A stretch of 64,000 nt of DNA from CAYYMH01 sp964472785 (GCA_964472785.1 CAYYMH010000005.1:62001-126000), one strand, 5' to 3'; shown: positions 51,727-62,143, numbered from the stretch's first letter. The notes: generated by a model from the sequence alone, not told the origin. Made by a program: numbers and translations.

Positions 51727-54700
51727 GACATCACCGAATGTTTACGTCGCAGTTTTTGTTCAAAAATGGAATAGACCACCGGAATTAAAATTAGTGTAAT
51801 CAGCGTTGAGCTGAGTAAACCGCCAATAACTACCCTGGCTAAAGGCGCCTGAGCTTCACCGCCTTCACCCAATCCGAATGACAGCGGCAGCAATCCCAGC
51901 ACTGTGGTAAGTGTTGTCATCAGAATCGGACGCAGTCTCCGGGAGCCGGATAACGAAATCGCTTCAAATAAGGACATATTTTGATTGCGCCGCAACTGAT
52001 TGGTGTAATCCACCAACAAAATGGCATTATTCACCACGATACCGGCTAACATGATGCAGCCAATAAATGCCTGCATGCTGAAAATTGTCCCGGTTAAAAT
52101 CATCGTCAGTACAATACCGATTAGCGCCATGGGAATGGAAAACAGTACCACAAACGGATCAATGAACGACTCGAATTGTCCGGCCATTACCAGATAAACG
52201 AGCAGCAACGCCATAATAAATCCGAAAATTAATTCCCGGAATGCTTTCTGTTGTTCTTCATAATCGCCACCAAAGGTGATGGCAAAATCTCGGGGCACCG
52301 GAATGGTTTGCAGGTTCTCCCGGATGTCGGAAATGATCGAGCCCATATCTCTACCAGTAAAATTAGCGTTGATATTGATGATGCGCTCCTGGTCTTTCCG
52401 TTCGATGCGAACCGGTCCCTCCTGCGGAATCGACTGCACTACATTGCGTAAAATAATCGGCTCACCCCGGTTATTGACCACCGTCAAATCGAGCAAATCC
52501 TCCAAATTTTTTCGATCTACTTCGCTGAGCCGTACCAGTATCCGGTACTGTTTGCCACCTTCCCTGAAATAAGAAGCATGTGTGCCGCCAACAGTGGTTT
52601 GCAGGGCGTCACCGATTTGGGACACTGACAGTCCCAGATCCGCAGCTTTGTAGCGATCGATGCGAATCACTTGCTCGGGGCTACCTTCTTCCCGGCTAAT
52701 CCGGGTGTCGGTAATTCCCGGGACGTTTTTGATAACCTGTTCCACTGTTTTGGCTAATTCATTGGCGATTTTTAAATCGTAGCCACGGATTTCCACATTG
52801 ACATTATCCATTTCCGAAGTGCCCATGCGCAGCAAAAACAATCCCTGACCCGCACGGGTTCGAATGGTTACGCCGGGTAATCCGGAGAGGGTGCGTCTCA
52901 AATCATTAGCGATGTCCTCACTGCTGCGTTTCCGTTCATTTTGATCCACCAGCGTAATGCGAACTTGCGCTGTGTGTCCGCCACTGGAACGCCAGCCACC
53001 ACCACCGATTCGGGACATGACTGAAGTGACTTCCGGTACTGTTTTTAAAACAATGTCCTCCACGGTTTTGGTAACCTGATCGATCACCTCCAGCCGGGTG
53101 CCGACTGCCATTTCCAGATTGACTCTAACTTCACCTTCGTCTGCTGAAGGCATTAATTCCACTCCGATGAAACGAACCAGAAAAAAGGATACGATGAAAA
53201 GAATAATTGTCACAATCACCACTGTTTTGCGGCGTTTTAATGCCCAATCTAATAGACGCGCGTATTGTCCTTCAATTTTTAGGAATGATTTTTCACTCAG
53301 CGAGTAAATTTTGTGTAACCGCCCTTTGCTCGCCGAATCACTCAACGGTTGATAACGAAGAAATTTAGACGAAAGCATGGGAATTAAAGTCGAGGCAACG
53401 ATCAACGAACACAACAACGCAAAGCTGACCACATAAGCCATTTGCTGAAACATGATGCCGGACATACCGCGCAGAAAAACGACCGGGAAAAAGACCACGA
53501 CGGTCGTTAAAATACTGGCTAAAATCGCTGACCAGACCTCAGTCGTTCCGACCAGTGAGCTCTCGGTCGGATTAGCGCCCTCCTCCCGGTGGCGGTAGAT
53601 ATTTTCCAGCACCACAATTGAGCTGTCCACCAACATGCCGACGCCGAGCGCTAATCCGCCAAAAGTGATGATATTTAAAGTGAACCCGCTGAAGTACATC
53701 AAGCCAAACGTGGCGATCACTGAAATAGGAATGGCTGTGGCGATGATGATGGTACTGGAAATATTCCTTAAAAATAAGAATAGAATAATGATGGCTAAAA
53801 TGCCGCCCAAAACAGTGGCATTGCCCACATTGTTGATGGATTGTTTGATGTAGCGTGATGTGTCAAAAAGTGGCAGCAGCTTGATTTGCGGAATGTCCCG
53901 GTTGATTTTTTCAATTTCCGCTTTGACATCTTCGGCGACTTTGACAGTGTTGGAGCCGGATTGTTTGTTGATGGAAATGCGCAATCCGGGTTCGCCATCG
54001 ATACGCACGATTTGTCTGACCTCTTGCCATGAATCATTGACTTCTGCAAGATCACGGATCAAAATCGGCGTCCCCTCTCTCATGGTCACGACGGTATTTT
54101 GAATTTCCTCAAGTGACTCAAACTCGCCTTTGGTGCGGATCAATACTTCGAAATTGCCTTTTTCAAAAAGTCCGGCGGGGATATTCCGGTTTTCATTTCT
54201 CAGTGCGGCTATGATGGCATTGGGAGAAATACCCAGTGCTTTCAGTTTTTCCGATTTCAAATTCACATGAATTTCGCGGTAAAGTCCGCCGCGAATATCA
54301 ATGGCAGCCACTCCGGGTACTCGTTCGAGGCGGTATTTAACCTGATCTTCCACAATCTGTCTTAAATCCAACGGATGCAAATTACTGGATATTCCGATCA
54401 TCATGATGGGAAAGGCGGACAGATCAAATTTCCGGATCATGGGTCGCTCGATGTCTTCAGGTAATCGTCCGAGAACCCGATCGATCCGGTCCCGGATGTC
54501 ATTGGCAGCGACTTCCAAATCCATTCCCCAGGTAAAAGCCACCCGCACCATACTTCTGCCTTCGGTTGAAGTGGATGTGATTTCTTCAACCCGCTGCACT
54601 GCAGCCAGCGCTTCTTCGATGGGACGGGTTACCAGCTCTTCCATTTCCTGGGGTCCCACATTGCCGTAGCTGGTGATCACCGAAATGGTGGGATAGGTTA

Positions 54701-54818
54701 TTTCCGGCATCAAGTCAATCGACAGACGATACAGTGAAACCAAGCCTAATATGATGATGATCAGGAAAACGACAAATGTTAAAATAGGGCGATTCACTGG
54801 ACCTTTTGCAATGTTCAT
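51723..54818 (-). CDS. RND-family efflux pump (HAE-1/AcrB type)
   Basis: 1031 aa, the normal length. N-terminal cytoplasmic start NRPILTFVVFLIIIILGLVS, periplasmic porter domain with DVKAEIEKINRDIP, twelve helices in two halves and the proton-relay region ALGVGMLVDSSIVVLENIYR in TM4. SGSRRLRPILMTTLTTVLGL closes the second half. It exports hydrophobic drugs, bile-like compounds or metabolites with the adaptor and TolC protein beside it. It starts 5 bases after the adaptor stop. Confidence 0.95.
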   Translation of the reverse strand: MNIAKGPVNRPILTFVVFLIIIILGLVSLYRLSIDLMPEITYPTISVITSYGNVGPQEMEELVTRPIEEALAAVQRVEEITSTSTEGRSMVRVAFTWGMDLEVAANDIRDRIDRVLGRLPEDIERPMIRKFDLSAFPIMMIGISSNLHPLDLRQIVEDQVKYRLERVPGVAAIDIRGGLYREIHVNLKSEKLKALGISPNAIIAALRNENRNIPAGLFEKGNFEVLIRTKGEFESLEEIQNTVVTMREGTPILIRDLAEVNDSWQEVRQIVRIDGEPGLRISINKQSGSNTVKVAEDVKAEIEKINRDIPQIKLLPLFDTSRYIKQSINNVGNATVLGGILAIIILFLFLRNISSTIIIATAIPISVIATFGLMYFSGFTLNIITFGGLALGVGMLVDSSIVVLENIYRHREEGANPTESSLVGTTEVWSAILASILTTVVVFFPVVFLRGMSGIMFQQMAYVVSFALLCSLIVASTLIPMLSSKFLRYQPLSDSASKGRLHKIYSLSEKSFLKIEGQYARLLDWALKRRKTVVIVTIILFIVSFFLVRFIGVELMPSADEGEVRVNLEMAVGTRLEVIDQVTKTVEDIVLKTVPEVTSVMSRIGGGGWRSSGGHTAQVRITLVDQNERKRSSEDIANDLRRTLSGLPGVTIRTRAGQGLFLLRMGTSEMDNVNVEIRGYDLKIANELAKTVEQVIKNVPGITDTRISREEGSPEQVIRIDRYKAADLGLSVSQIGDALQTTVGGTHASYFREGGKQYRILVRLSEVDRKNLEDLLDLTVVNNRGEPIILRNVVQSIPQEGPVRIERKDQERIININANFTGRDMGSIISDIRENLQTIPVPRDFAITFGGDYEEQQKAFRELIFGFIMALLLVYLVMAGQFESFIDPFVVLFSIPMALIGIVLTMILTGTIFSMQAFIGCIMLAGIVVNNAILLVDYTNQLRRNQNMSLFEAISLSGSRRLRPILMTTLTTVLGLLPLSFGLGEGGEAQAPLARVVIGGLLSSTLITLILIPVVYSIFEQKLRRKHSVMS

Positions 54819-54823
54819 GGCCT

Positions 54824-56005
54824 TTATTCCTTCCCTGAATTGTTTTCACTTTTTTCATCTGTTTTGGATTTGGGTAAAATGATCGGGCTGCCGTTTTCCA
54901 GCAGGTGTTGTCCCAGCGTGATCACTTTTTCGGTGATGATGGGCCAAGCGATCTCCACTTTTTCTTTGGTCACAATACCGAGCTGAACAGGCACGTAACG
55001 GGCAGTGGTGGTTGCTTCATCAACCACGAATATCCCATCTTCACCACCGTGGGTCACCAGCGCTTCTGCCGGCACAGTCTGTGCTGAATCCTTGTCAGCT
55101 AACACAATACTCAATTTTGCAAACATCCCCGGCTTTAACAGCAACGAATCATTGGGGACTTCCACTTCAATATTTGCCACTCGCGACTCCTGCTGCAACA
55201 TGGGAGCGATTTGGCTCACTTTACCAAAAAAGCATTTTTCAGGGAATGCATCGACCCGAATTTCCGCGGTTTGCCCAGTCTGGATTCGACCATAAACTCG
55301 TTCGATAATTGTCGTTCGAACAATTGCGGTATCAATACCGATCACACTAACGATCGGAGAATTTGGCGCTAACAGGCTGCCTTCATCAACAAACCGTTCT
55401 CCGATAAATCCAGGTTCAGTGGCAACCAGTACTGTATAATTCAACCGGATATTGGCGGATTGCAATGCAGCTTCGCGCTGTTCCACCTGAGCCTTTGCCA
55501 ACTTAAGCCTGGATTCCTGGGCGCTGTAATTTGAAGCGGCAGCGTCCAGTTCGGCAGGTGAAGCAATCCCTTTTTCCTGCAACGATTTCACCCGTTGAAA
55601 TTCCTGTTCTGCTAATTCAAGCTGGGTGATGGCTTCGTTTAATGATGCCTGGGCGATTTTTAGATTGGCTTCGGCTTCCAGCACTGCCTGCTGGTATTCG
55701 GCGTCATCAATTTTGGAAATGATTTCCCCGCGGCTTACCCAGTCACCGATCCGTTTTCGTATCGTAATGACTCTGCCGGATACCTTTGGAGAAACCACAT
55801 ATTGATAGAGTGGATAAACTGTGCCGGTGAACAAACTAATTTCCTGTATCGGAGCAATGCTGACGCTATCGATCAACACCGCAACTGGCGGGCGACCGGG
55901 TCTGCGAGAGCTGTCTTCACCTTTTTTAAGCAGGACGAAAATACGCCAGCCTAAAATGATAATGAACAGCGCGACAAGAATTCTGATCACATTTTTCTTC
56001 TTCAT
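54824..56005 (-). CDS. HlyD/MFP-type efflux adaptor
   Basis: 393 aa from ATG 56003-56005, seven bases after GGAG; the frame is open to 56029 but that would overlap the upstream gene. N-terminal membrane anchor (VIRILVALFIIILGWRIFVL), biotinyl-lipoyl halves, a coiled-coil hairpin (NLKIAQASLNEAITQLELAE, then ESRLKLAKAQVEQREAALQS) and beta-barrel domains. It links the RND pump to TolC. First of three co-directional efflux genes, right behind a DUF5916 gene whose stop is one base before the adaptor ribosome region. Confidence 0.92.
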   Translation of the reverse strand: MKKKNVIRILVALFIIILGWRIFVLLKKGEDSSRRPGRPPVAVLIDSVSIAPIQEISLFTGTVYPLYQYVVSPKVSGRVITIRKRIGDWVSRGEIISKIDDAEYQQAVLEAEANLKIAQASLNEAITQLELAEQEFQRVKSLQEKGIASPAELDAAASNYSAQESRLKLAKAQVEQREAALQSANIRLNYTVLVATEPGFIGERFVDEGSLLAPNSPIVSVIGIDTAIVRTTIIERVYGRIQTGQTAEIRVDAFPEKCFFGKVSQIAPMLQQESRVANIEVEVPNDSLLLKPGMFAKLSIVLADKDSAQTVPAEALVTHGGEDGIFVVDEATTTARYVPVQLGIVTKEKVEIAWPIITEKVITLGQHLLENGSPIILPKSKTDEKSENNSGKE

Positions 56006-56006
56006 T

Positions 56007-58235
56007 TTACTTTCTCCAAAAATAAACAACTTTTGCCATCAACGTCCGATTGATGAGCGTATCGTTGTTATTGCCAACGAATTGTTCTTGATTATAAACC
56101 AGATAAAAATCACTTCCAGGCTTAAAAATATAGCGGAATAGCAGGTTGACATTCCACTTCACCCGGTCGTCAAAGCGCAGCCGGTCACTGTTGTATTGAA
56201 TGTAGCCCTTGAGGAAAGCTTCGGTTGAAAACGCATAAATCAGCCGATTAGAGAGGGTGAATGTGTTGAACTGCGCGTGCGGGAGTTTGATTTTGTTAAG
56301 TCGATAATCCGAATTCAGGATGAATTTTTTAAATCCCTTCCAATCAACGCTGCCACTCAGCGAATATCTATCGCCGCCATAATAATCTGCGGCAGAAAGC
56401 TCGGCTTTCATGGCCAATGGTTTGGACGGATCGGATTTGTATTCTACACTGAATTGATTTCCTTCATAAACACCTTCATTAATGAAAATTGCGGAACGAA
56501 CTTCCCAATCATCGGGTAATTTTTCATAATACCGTTCCGCTTCCAGTTGAAATTCAGCGGCGGACTGGAAATGAATGGAGTAGGAGAATCCGGTTTCCCG
56601 TTCCAATAACGCATTGTTCTGATCTGTTAAATAATCTGCGTCGATCCCGTAGGAAAATTTTCTCACAGATTCAAATTGTTCCGGGCGCGGAGAATAGGAA
56701 AAACGTCCCGATGTATGTCGAATATCGGTGCGTCTGACAAATCCCATTTCCGGCTTGAAATTTTCCTCGATATCCGTATATTCCAGGCTGGCGCGATAAA
56801 GGTCAGTGTCCCAGCTCAAACCAAAGTTAGCAGCATTGTTTCGTTGCTTTGAAATGTCTGATGTTTGTGTGCCGGAGACAAGGGTATTCAGCGTGAGTGT
56901 TGGGCTAAACACCAATCGGCTATCGACGCCGTAAGTTTGGTTGTTGTGTCCTTTATTATTTGTAATGTTGCCGGTCAATAATAGTCCGACAGTGGATTGG
57001 TTGAAAATATCCTGTTTTAAGCGAAGAACGCTGTAATTTGTCGAAGGAATTGTTTCTTTGCTATCATTGATGAGTGTGGTTTGGCGGGAGATCATATTAA
57101 TCAAACCGATAGTGGTGCCATTTACCTTTCCGGTAATTTTCGCTCCACCCCAGAGCGGAATTTCATGATTGCGATGGATGCCAATCCGCCGGCTGTAAAA
57201 AAGGATCGGCGCGTTTCCATACCGGGAAGACGTGTTGAATATCTCAGCGCCTTCCAGAAAAAATTCTCGCTTTTCCGGGAAGTAGAGGGAAAAGCGCGTC
57301 AAATTGACCTGTTCCTGATCTGCTTCCACCTGAGCAAAATCTGTGTTGTAAGTCAGGTCTGCAATCAAATTTGAAGTGAGGTTTATTTTAGCGTCAATAC
57401 CACCGTCGCCGATTCGTTTTAGATTCATTTCAGTTTGATGGTCTTTTTGCATACCGCCAATCAGAAATGGTTGCAACTCTAAATTTCCGCCCATGTGCAG
57501 TCCTTTGAATGGTCCCACATCGCCGGCGTAATTCAGTTTGAAAATACCATGTCCGCCGACTTCCCTGGGAATATGGCTCCAATCCAGCTTTTCATTCTTT
57601 CGTCGAATCATTCTTCCGAAATTAACGCCAAAGTATATGTTTTCACCTTCCACAAAACGGAGCGTTTTCCAGGGAATAGCGAGTTCCGCGAACCAGCCCT
57701 GATCCGTAATTTTCGATTTACACTGCCAGATACCGTCCCATTCCGGGTTATAATTCCTGCCTTCGTCACTCATTTTGGCGTCGCGCTTGTTCCCGTACGC
57801 GTTGAAAATGAAATAAAAAGCGCTGCGCTGGTCATGGTAAGTATCCAGCACAATCTCAAAATAATCATCATTGTCCATGTAGGCATCGCGGCGGAGTTCG
57901 GTGCGGACGATTTTGTCTGGTTCTGAATCATAGCATTTTATGGCAAAATACAAATAACGTTCATCGTAAAGGCAGCCGATTTCGGTTCGTTCAGTTGGCG
58001 GATCGCCGTCACCGGGCTCCCGTTGCTGAAAACTGTCATCAAAATAAGCTTCATTCCAAACTGGTTCGGTCATCTCGCCGTCAATATTTATTTTTTCGGT
58101 AATCAATTTCGTATTCAATAATTTTGTCTGGCTTTCTTCTCCAAACTGCTTTTTGCTGGCTTGCGCATTTAAAATATTCATACTCAAAAATAAAAATCCG
58201 ATCAAACTCACCCTAAAGAAAAACCGCAATATCAA
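56007..58235 (-). CDS. DUF5916 outer-membrane protein with CBM9-like N-terminal domain
   Basis: 742 aa with signal peptide (ending near LNAQA). Residues about 45-240 form a CBM9-like fold: INIDGEMTEPVWNEAYF, YDERYLYFAIKCYD, DNDDYFEIVLDTYHD and WFAELAIPWKTLRF. The remainder is the DUF5916 barrel with YFPEKREFFLEGAEIF and many short strands, ending KVVYFWRK. Found mainly in FCB-group genomes, function unknown. Its place as first gene of an efflux operon suggests export or an outer-membrane accessory role. Confidence 0.88.
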   Translation of the reverse strand: MILRFFFRVSLIGFLFLSMNILNAQASKKQFGEESQTKLLNTKLITEKINIDGEMTEPVWNEAYFDDSFQQREPGDGDPPTERTEIGCLYDERYLYFAIKCYDSEPDKIVRTELRRDAYMDNDDYFEIVLDTYHDQRSAFYFIFNAYGNKRDAKMSDEGRNYNPEWDGIWQCKSKITDQGWFAELAIPWKTLRFVEGENIYFGVNFGRMIRRKNEKLDWSHIPREVGGHGIFKLNYAGDVGPFKGLHMGGNLELQPFLIGGMQKDHQTEMNLKRIGDGGIDAKINLTSNLIADLTYNTDFAQVEADQEQVNLTRFSLYFPEKREFFLEGAEIFNTSSRYGNAPILFYSRRIGIHRNHEIPLWGGAKITGKVNGTTIGLINMISRQTTLINDSKETIPSTNYSVLRLKQDIFNQSTVGLLLTGNITNNKGHNNQTYGVDSRLVFSPTLTLNTLVSGTQTSDISKQRNNAANFGLSWDTDLYRASLEYTDIEENFKPEMGFVRRTDIRHTSGRFSYSPRPEQFESVRKFSYGIDADYLTDQNNALLERETGFSYSIHFQSAAEFQLEAERYYEKLPDDWEVRSAIFINEGVYEGNQFSVEYKSDPSKPLAMKAELSAADYYGGDRYSLSGSVDWKGFKKFILNSDYRLNKIKLPHAQFNTFTLSNRLIYAFSTEAFLKGYIQYNSDRLRFDDRVKWNVNLLFRYIFKPGSDFYLVYNQEQFVGNNNDTLINRTLMAKVVYFWRK

Positions 58236-58448
58236 CCTCCTGCTTCATACAATTCCTGACATGTCAAAAATTAAAAAATTAAATATAGTGATAATATTTT
58301 TTGAAATCAACTTAAATGAATATATTTAAATTTAAACATTTAAGTGAACATTGAGTTCCCGCAGCATTATTCCTGATTTTTGAAATCATTCATATTGGAG
58401 TGCATTGCCTTCACAGGCTGTCCAAGAACTTTGCTATCGCTGGAAAAA

Positions 58449-58544
58449 CCCTTGCGAAGGTTTGTTAGTAAGACAACCTATAGATTATTAAATGAATTAC
58501 TATCAATATACGGCTTGTCCTGTTTTTAAAAACCTTCGCAAGGG
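58449..58544. repeat. 14-bp perfect inverted repeat pair
   Basis: CCCTTGCGAAGGTT (58449-58462) and AACCTTCGCAAGGG (58531-58544), separated by 68 bases. Each arm is itself nearly palindromic. Confidence 0.65.
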
Positions 58545-58762
58545 TAGATCGTGGACACACTCTTCATACGATGCACGTATTCAAAAAACTTTTCTCTGTA
58601 GATAATTCAATTAAATAATTGATTCAATGAGAATGAAGATTCCACACCGGAATTATCACACCATTTTAGTTGCAAACAGACCTGAACGTATTTTCATATT
58701 GAAACAGTGTAGCCTGAATTAAACAGTTTTAGTGCTAAAAACTTGCTGAAAAAATTTAAATG

Positions 58763-58932
58763 ATTGGGTTTTCTGTTCAGCTTTCAATTATTAACATCCC
58801 CCTAAATCCCCCTTCAAAGGGGGACTCTTAAACATCCCCCCTTTGCAGGGGGGCAAGGGGGGATGTAGCTATTTAACTTTCAATATTATAATAAGTTTGA
58901 CGATTTATTTCTGAACAGATGACCTAATCATA
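58763..58932 (-). repeat. 170-bp dispersed element, copy 2 (inverted)
   Basis: Reverse complement of 24172-24341, same length, with minor changes in the C/G-rich centre. The two copies are head-to-head across 34.6 kb. Confidence 0.8.
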
Positions 58933-59137
58933 AAATTTATTTCCATTGAAGAGTAACACAATTTGTTAACCACCGATTTTAATTAAACTTATAACCTCAA
59001 TTGATCTTTTTCCGAATTTATCATAATAGCCTCATTTAATTCTTGCTTGATGTTAAAAATATTTTTATATTGACCGAATAAAAAAACCGAACGCTTTGCT
59101 AAATAATCGAACCCAAAAAAATGAAAACGGAGGGAAT

Positions 59138-61135
59138 ATGGAGCAATCAAAAACCGGCTTACCGGAAAATGCGTATCGTCCTTTGAAAGAAGGTGAAAAG
59201 TATGAACCCTTTGTCCCGGCTTCATTTAAAGGAGCCGAAATTACTATGCGGTCAGTCACGTGGGGACTGGTACTGGCAGCAATTTTCACGGCTTCTGCCG
59301 CTTATCTCGGCTTGAAAATCGGACAGGTGTTTGAGGCAGCCATTCCCATTGCCATCATCGCAGTCGGACTGAGCGGCTTGTATGCCCGCAAAAACACCAT
59401 TTTGGAGAACGTCATTATTCAGTCCATTGGCGCGGCTTCGGGCATGGTTGTCGCTGGCGCGATCTTTACGATTCCAGCGCTGTATATTATTCCGGGACTA
59501 ACCACCAGTTTTTTACAGATTTTTCTGGCGTCATTGTTCGGCGGATTTTTAGGCATCGTTTTTATCATTCCGCTGCGCCGGTATTTTGTAGCGGAGCAGC
59601 ACGGACTTTTACCCTTCCCGGAAGCCACCGCGATTAACGAAGTTTTGGTCACCGGTGAAAAAGGAGGCGAGCAGGCAAAGACGTTAGTGTTCGCCGCGCT
59701 GGTTGCCGGTATCTATGATTTTATCATCGCAACCTTTGGTCTGTGGAGTGAAGTCGTGTCCACGCGCGTCATTCCCTGGGGAGCCAAACTTGCCGATAAA
59801 TCCAAATTGATTTTGAAAGTGAACGCCGGCGCCGCAGTCATGGGACTGGGATACATCATCGGTATCCGTTATGCGTCGATCATCGTTGCCGGAAGTTTTG
59901 TGTCGTGGCTGGTCCTGATTCCCGCGTTGTGGTATTTCGGCAGTCATATCGACGTGTCCATTCTGCCCGGAGAAATTCCCATCAGCGCAATGACGGTGGA
60001 ACAGATTTTCTCAAATTATGTCCGTCACATCGGTATCGGTGGTATTGCCTGCGCCGGTATCATCGGGATTATCAAAAATATAAAAATTATCGTTTCGGCA
60101 TTTTCATTAGGGTTTAAACAGATCTTCAAAAAATCACTGGTCGAAGAAAAACCGATCCGCACCGATAAGGACATTCCGATGTCGCTGGTGATTTTGGTCA
60201 TCCTGCTGACCTCGATTGCTATTCTGCTGTTTGTGCGTGGCGCAGTGGTTGATACATGGTACATCGCGATCATCGCTCTGTTTCTCACCGTGATCATCAG
60301 TTTTCTCTTTACCACGGTCGCAGCCCGGGCGATCGCCATTGTCGGAGTTAACCCGGTTTCCGGCATGACGTTGATGACATTGATTTTGAGCAGCCTGATT
60401 TTGGTCAAAGTCGGTCTGCAGGGAGCAAGCGGTATGGTGTCGGCGTTAATTATCGGAACCGTGGTTTGTACGGCACTTTCTTCGGCAGGCGCGTTTATCA
60501 CGGACCTGAAAGTCGGCTACTGGCTCGGCTCAACGCCGTTTAATCAGGAACGGTACAAGTTTTTGGGTATTCTGGTTGCGGCGCTCTGTGTTGGTGGTGT
60601 GATCCTGCTGCTGGAGAATGTGTACGGCTTTGTCAAAACACCGGCGCATCCCAATCCGCTGGCTGCTCCGCAGGGAAACGCTATGGCTGCCATTTTGAAA
60701 GTACTGTTCGCCACCTCCGAAGTGCCCTGGGGATTGTATCTGGCTGGTATTTTTATGGCGATCATTATGGAGATTCTCAGCATTTCACCGCTGGCTTTTG
60801 CTTTGGGCATGTATCTGCCGATTGAGCTGAATACGCCGATTCTGATTGGTGGAATTGTCGCCTATTTGGTGAGTAGAAGCAGCAAAAACGAAAATATTGC
60901 CAAAGCGCGCAAGGATAAAGGCACGCTGATCGCGTCCGGATTTATCGCCGGTGGCGCGCTGATGGGCGTGGTGAGTGCAGTCATCGCCTATTTCTTCGAA
61001 GACAAACTAAACACTGGTGTTGCCGAACTGGAATTGGGCGGTTGGCACATCGGCATGGCAGTGAGCGCGGTGTTGTTTACGTTCCTGTGCGTTTTTATGT
61101 ATCAGTACGCAAAATCTGCCAAAGCGGATGATTAA
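59138..61135 (+). CDS. OPT-family oligopeptide or metal-chelate transporter
   Basis: 665 aa from ATG 59138 behind GGAGGG; the frame is open upstream to 59096 without a site. About fifteen helices. Family segments: EITMRSVTWGLVLAAIFTA, YLGLKIGQVFEAAIPIAI, AEQHGLLPFPEATAINEVLV and SGMTLMTLILSSLI. Bacterial OPT proteins take up small peptides or, in the YSL branch, metal chelates; the length and EATA motif fit the prokaryotic peptide group. No peptidase neighbour. Confidence 0.93.
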   Translation: MEQSKTGLPENAYRPLKEGEKYEPFVPASFKGAEITMRSVTWGLVLAAIFTASAAYLGLKIGQVFEAAIPIAIIAVGLSGLYARKNTILENVIIQSIGAASGMVVAGAIFTIPALYIIPGLTTSFLQIFLASLFGGFLGIVFIIPLRRYFVAEQHGLLPFPEATAINEVLVTGEKGGEQAKTLVFAALVAGIYDFIIATFGLWSEVVSTRVIPWGAKLADKSKLILKVNAGAAVMGLGYIIGIRYASIIVAGSFVSWLVLIPALWYFGSHIDVSILPGEIPISAMTVEQIFSNYVRHIGIGGIACAGIIGIIKNIKIIVSAFSLGFKQIFKKSLVEEKPIRTDKDIPMSLVILVILLTSIAILLFVRGAVVDTWYIAIIALFLTVIISFLFTTVAARAIAIVGVNPVSGMTLMTLILSSLILVKVGLQGASGMVSALIIGTVVCTALSSAGAFITDLKVGYWLGSTPFNQERYKFLGILVAALCVGGVILLLENVYGFVKTPAHPNPLAAPQGNAMAAILKVLFATSEVPWGLYLAGIFMAIIMEILSISPLAFALGMYLPIELNTPILIGGIVAYLVSRSSKNENIAKARKDKGTLIASGFIAGGALMGVVSAVIAYFFEDKLNTGVAELELGGWHIGMAVSAVLFTFLCVFMYQYAKSAKADD

Positions 61136-61229
61136 AAATATTGGCACAGAAGTGCTAATTGGTTTTGTTGGTAGTTTGGTCTCTGCTATGAGGAGCTTGT
61201 CCGAAAAGGAAAGTAAACTGTTAAAATGT

Positions 61230-61264
61230 GGTGCTAATTCAATTTTTCATAGTGAATTAGCACC
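61230..61264. terminator. Perfect hairpin between OPT and the small minus-strand ORF
   Basis: GGTGCTAATTCA and TGAATTAGCACC form a 12-bp stem. The T-tract is weak on either strand, so it may be a bidirectional terminator for the two converging genes. Confidence 0.5.
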
Positions 61265-61584
61265 TCAATTTATTGAATAAAGAAACCGGGTCAGCATCGA
61301 ATCTTCATTTACGCTTCTGCCGATCTTCTGCTGTTCGATAATCTCCAGGCTGTTGATCACATTCAGTTGGTCAATATAAACGGTATCCGTTCGCACGAAT
61401 CGATCCGCAACCGGCAGCGTCTCCTGCATTGTAAAGGAAACGCGTTCGATACCGATGAACAACAGCAAAATGAATGTGAGCCCGATAATTCCCTGATACA
61501 CCGGAATGCGATAGTCCAGTAGATGCCACAGCGTCTGCCAGGTTTTTGAAAAAAATAGATGGTGAAATTATAAGCGGACTGCAT
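61265..61584 (-). pseudogene. Small membrane protein, probably frameshifted at a homopolymer
   Basis: The C-terminal 78 aa from GTG 61501 (VYQGIIGLTFILLLFIGIER, then DTVYIDQLNVINSLEIIEQQ) form one open frame. Upstream the frame continues as SKTWQTLWHLLDYRIP, but the natural start MQSAYNFTIYF (ATG 61582-61584) is in another frame. Adding one T to the run of seven at 61549-61555 joins them into a 106-aa protein with one helix. I do not recognise the family. Either a true mutation, slippage or a sequencing error. Confidence 0.55.
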
Positions 61585-61659
61585 CTTGTTTCTGACAATA
61601 ACTGAAGTATTACGAAAAGTGCAATTTTGTACTTGCTAAATAGCTCGAATTATTTTATA

Positions 61660-62067
61660 TTATAACTCATCATCAATTGTGTAAGTGGTGTGAATTTCAG
61701 CGGAGTCGATTTTCTGTTTGAATTTGCGCTTCATGAATTCTTTGATATAATGCCGGCTAACCGGGATCAGGGCTAAAAAACCGATGACATCAGTGATCAA
61801 TCCTGGTGTGAGCAGCAACAATCCTCCGGCTAAAATGATAACACCGTCCAGCAGCGATTCAGTGGGAATTTTTCCCATATTGAGATCGGTGCGAATCCGG
61901 GTGATTACGATGAATCCCTCATTTCGAGCCAGAGAAGCGCCGATGATGCCGGTGAGAATAACAATGGCAATAGTTGATCCAAGTCCGATTTGCCGACCGA
62001 GCTCGATGAGCAATGACAGTTCGACAAGGGGGACAATGGTAAAAAGTAATATTAAACGTACAAGCAT
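61660..62067 (-). CDS. fxsA: FxsA family membrane protein
   Basis: 135 aa. LFTIVPLVELSLLIELGRQI, then IVILTGIIGASLARNEGF and LLLLTPGLITDVIGFLALIP match FxsA, a small inner-membrane protein known in E. coli for easing F-exclusion of phage T7. Four hydrophobic segments and a charged tail. General role unknown. Confidence 0.9.
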   Translation of the reverse strand: MLVRLILLFTIVPLVELSLLIELGRQIGLGSTIAIVILTGIIGASLARNEGFIVITRIRTDLNMGKIPTESLLDGVIILAGGLLLLTPGLITDVIGFLALIPVSRHYIKEFMKRKFKQKIDSAEIHTTYTIDDEL

Positions 62068-62143
62068 TTTATGTCCTTTGATTGATTTTTCATAGATTTA
62101 TATTACTATACTTGTTAAATTTTAATTTGTTTCTTGTGTTATA

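Larger units (their letters stand above)
58236..59137. other. Long intergenic region with two repeat structures
   Basis: About 900 bases without a supported gene, between the divergent efflux operon and the OPT gene. It contains a 14-bp inverted repeat pair (58449-58544) and copy 2 of the 170-bp element; the rest is AT-rich. Confidence 0.7.

Noticed and set aside
61141..61160. TGGCAC ... TGC as a sigma54 promoter after OPT
   Set aside because: The spacing between the GG and GC is one base too short and no gene follows on that strand.
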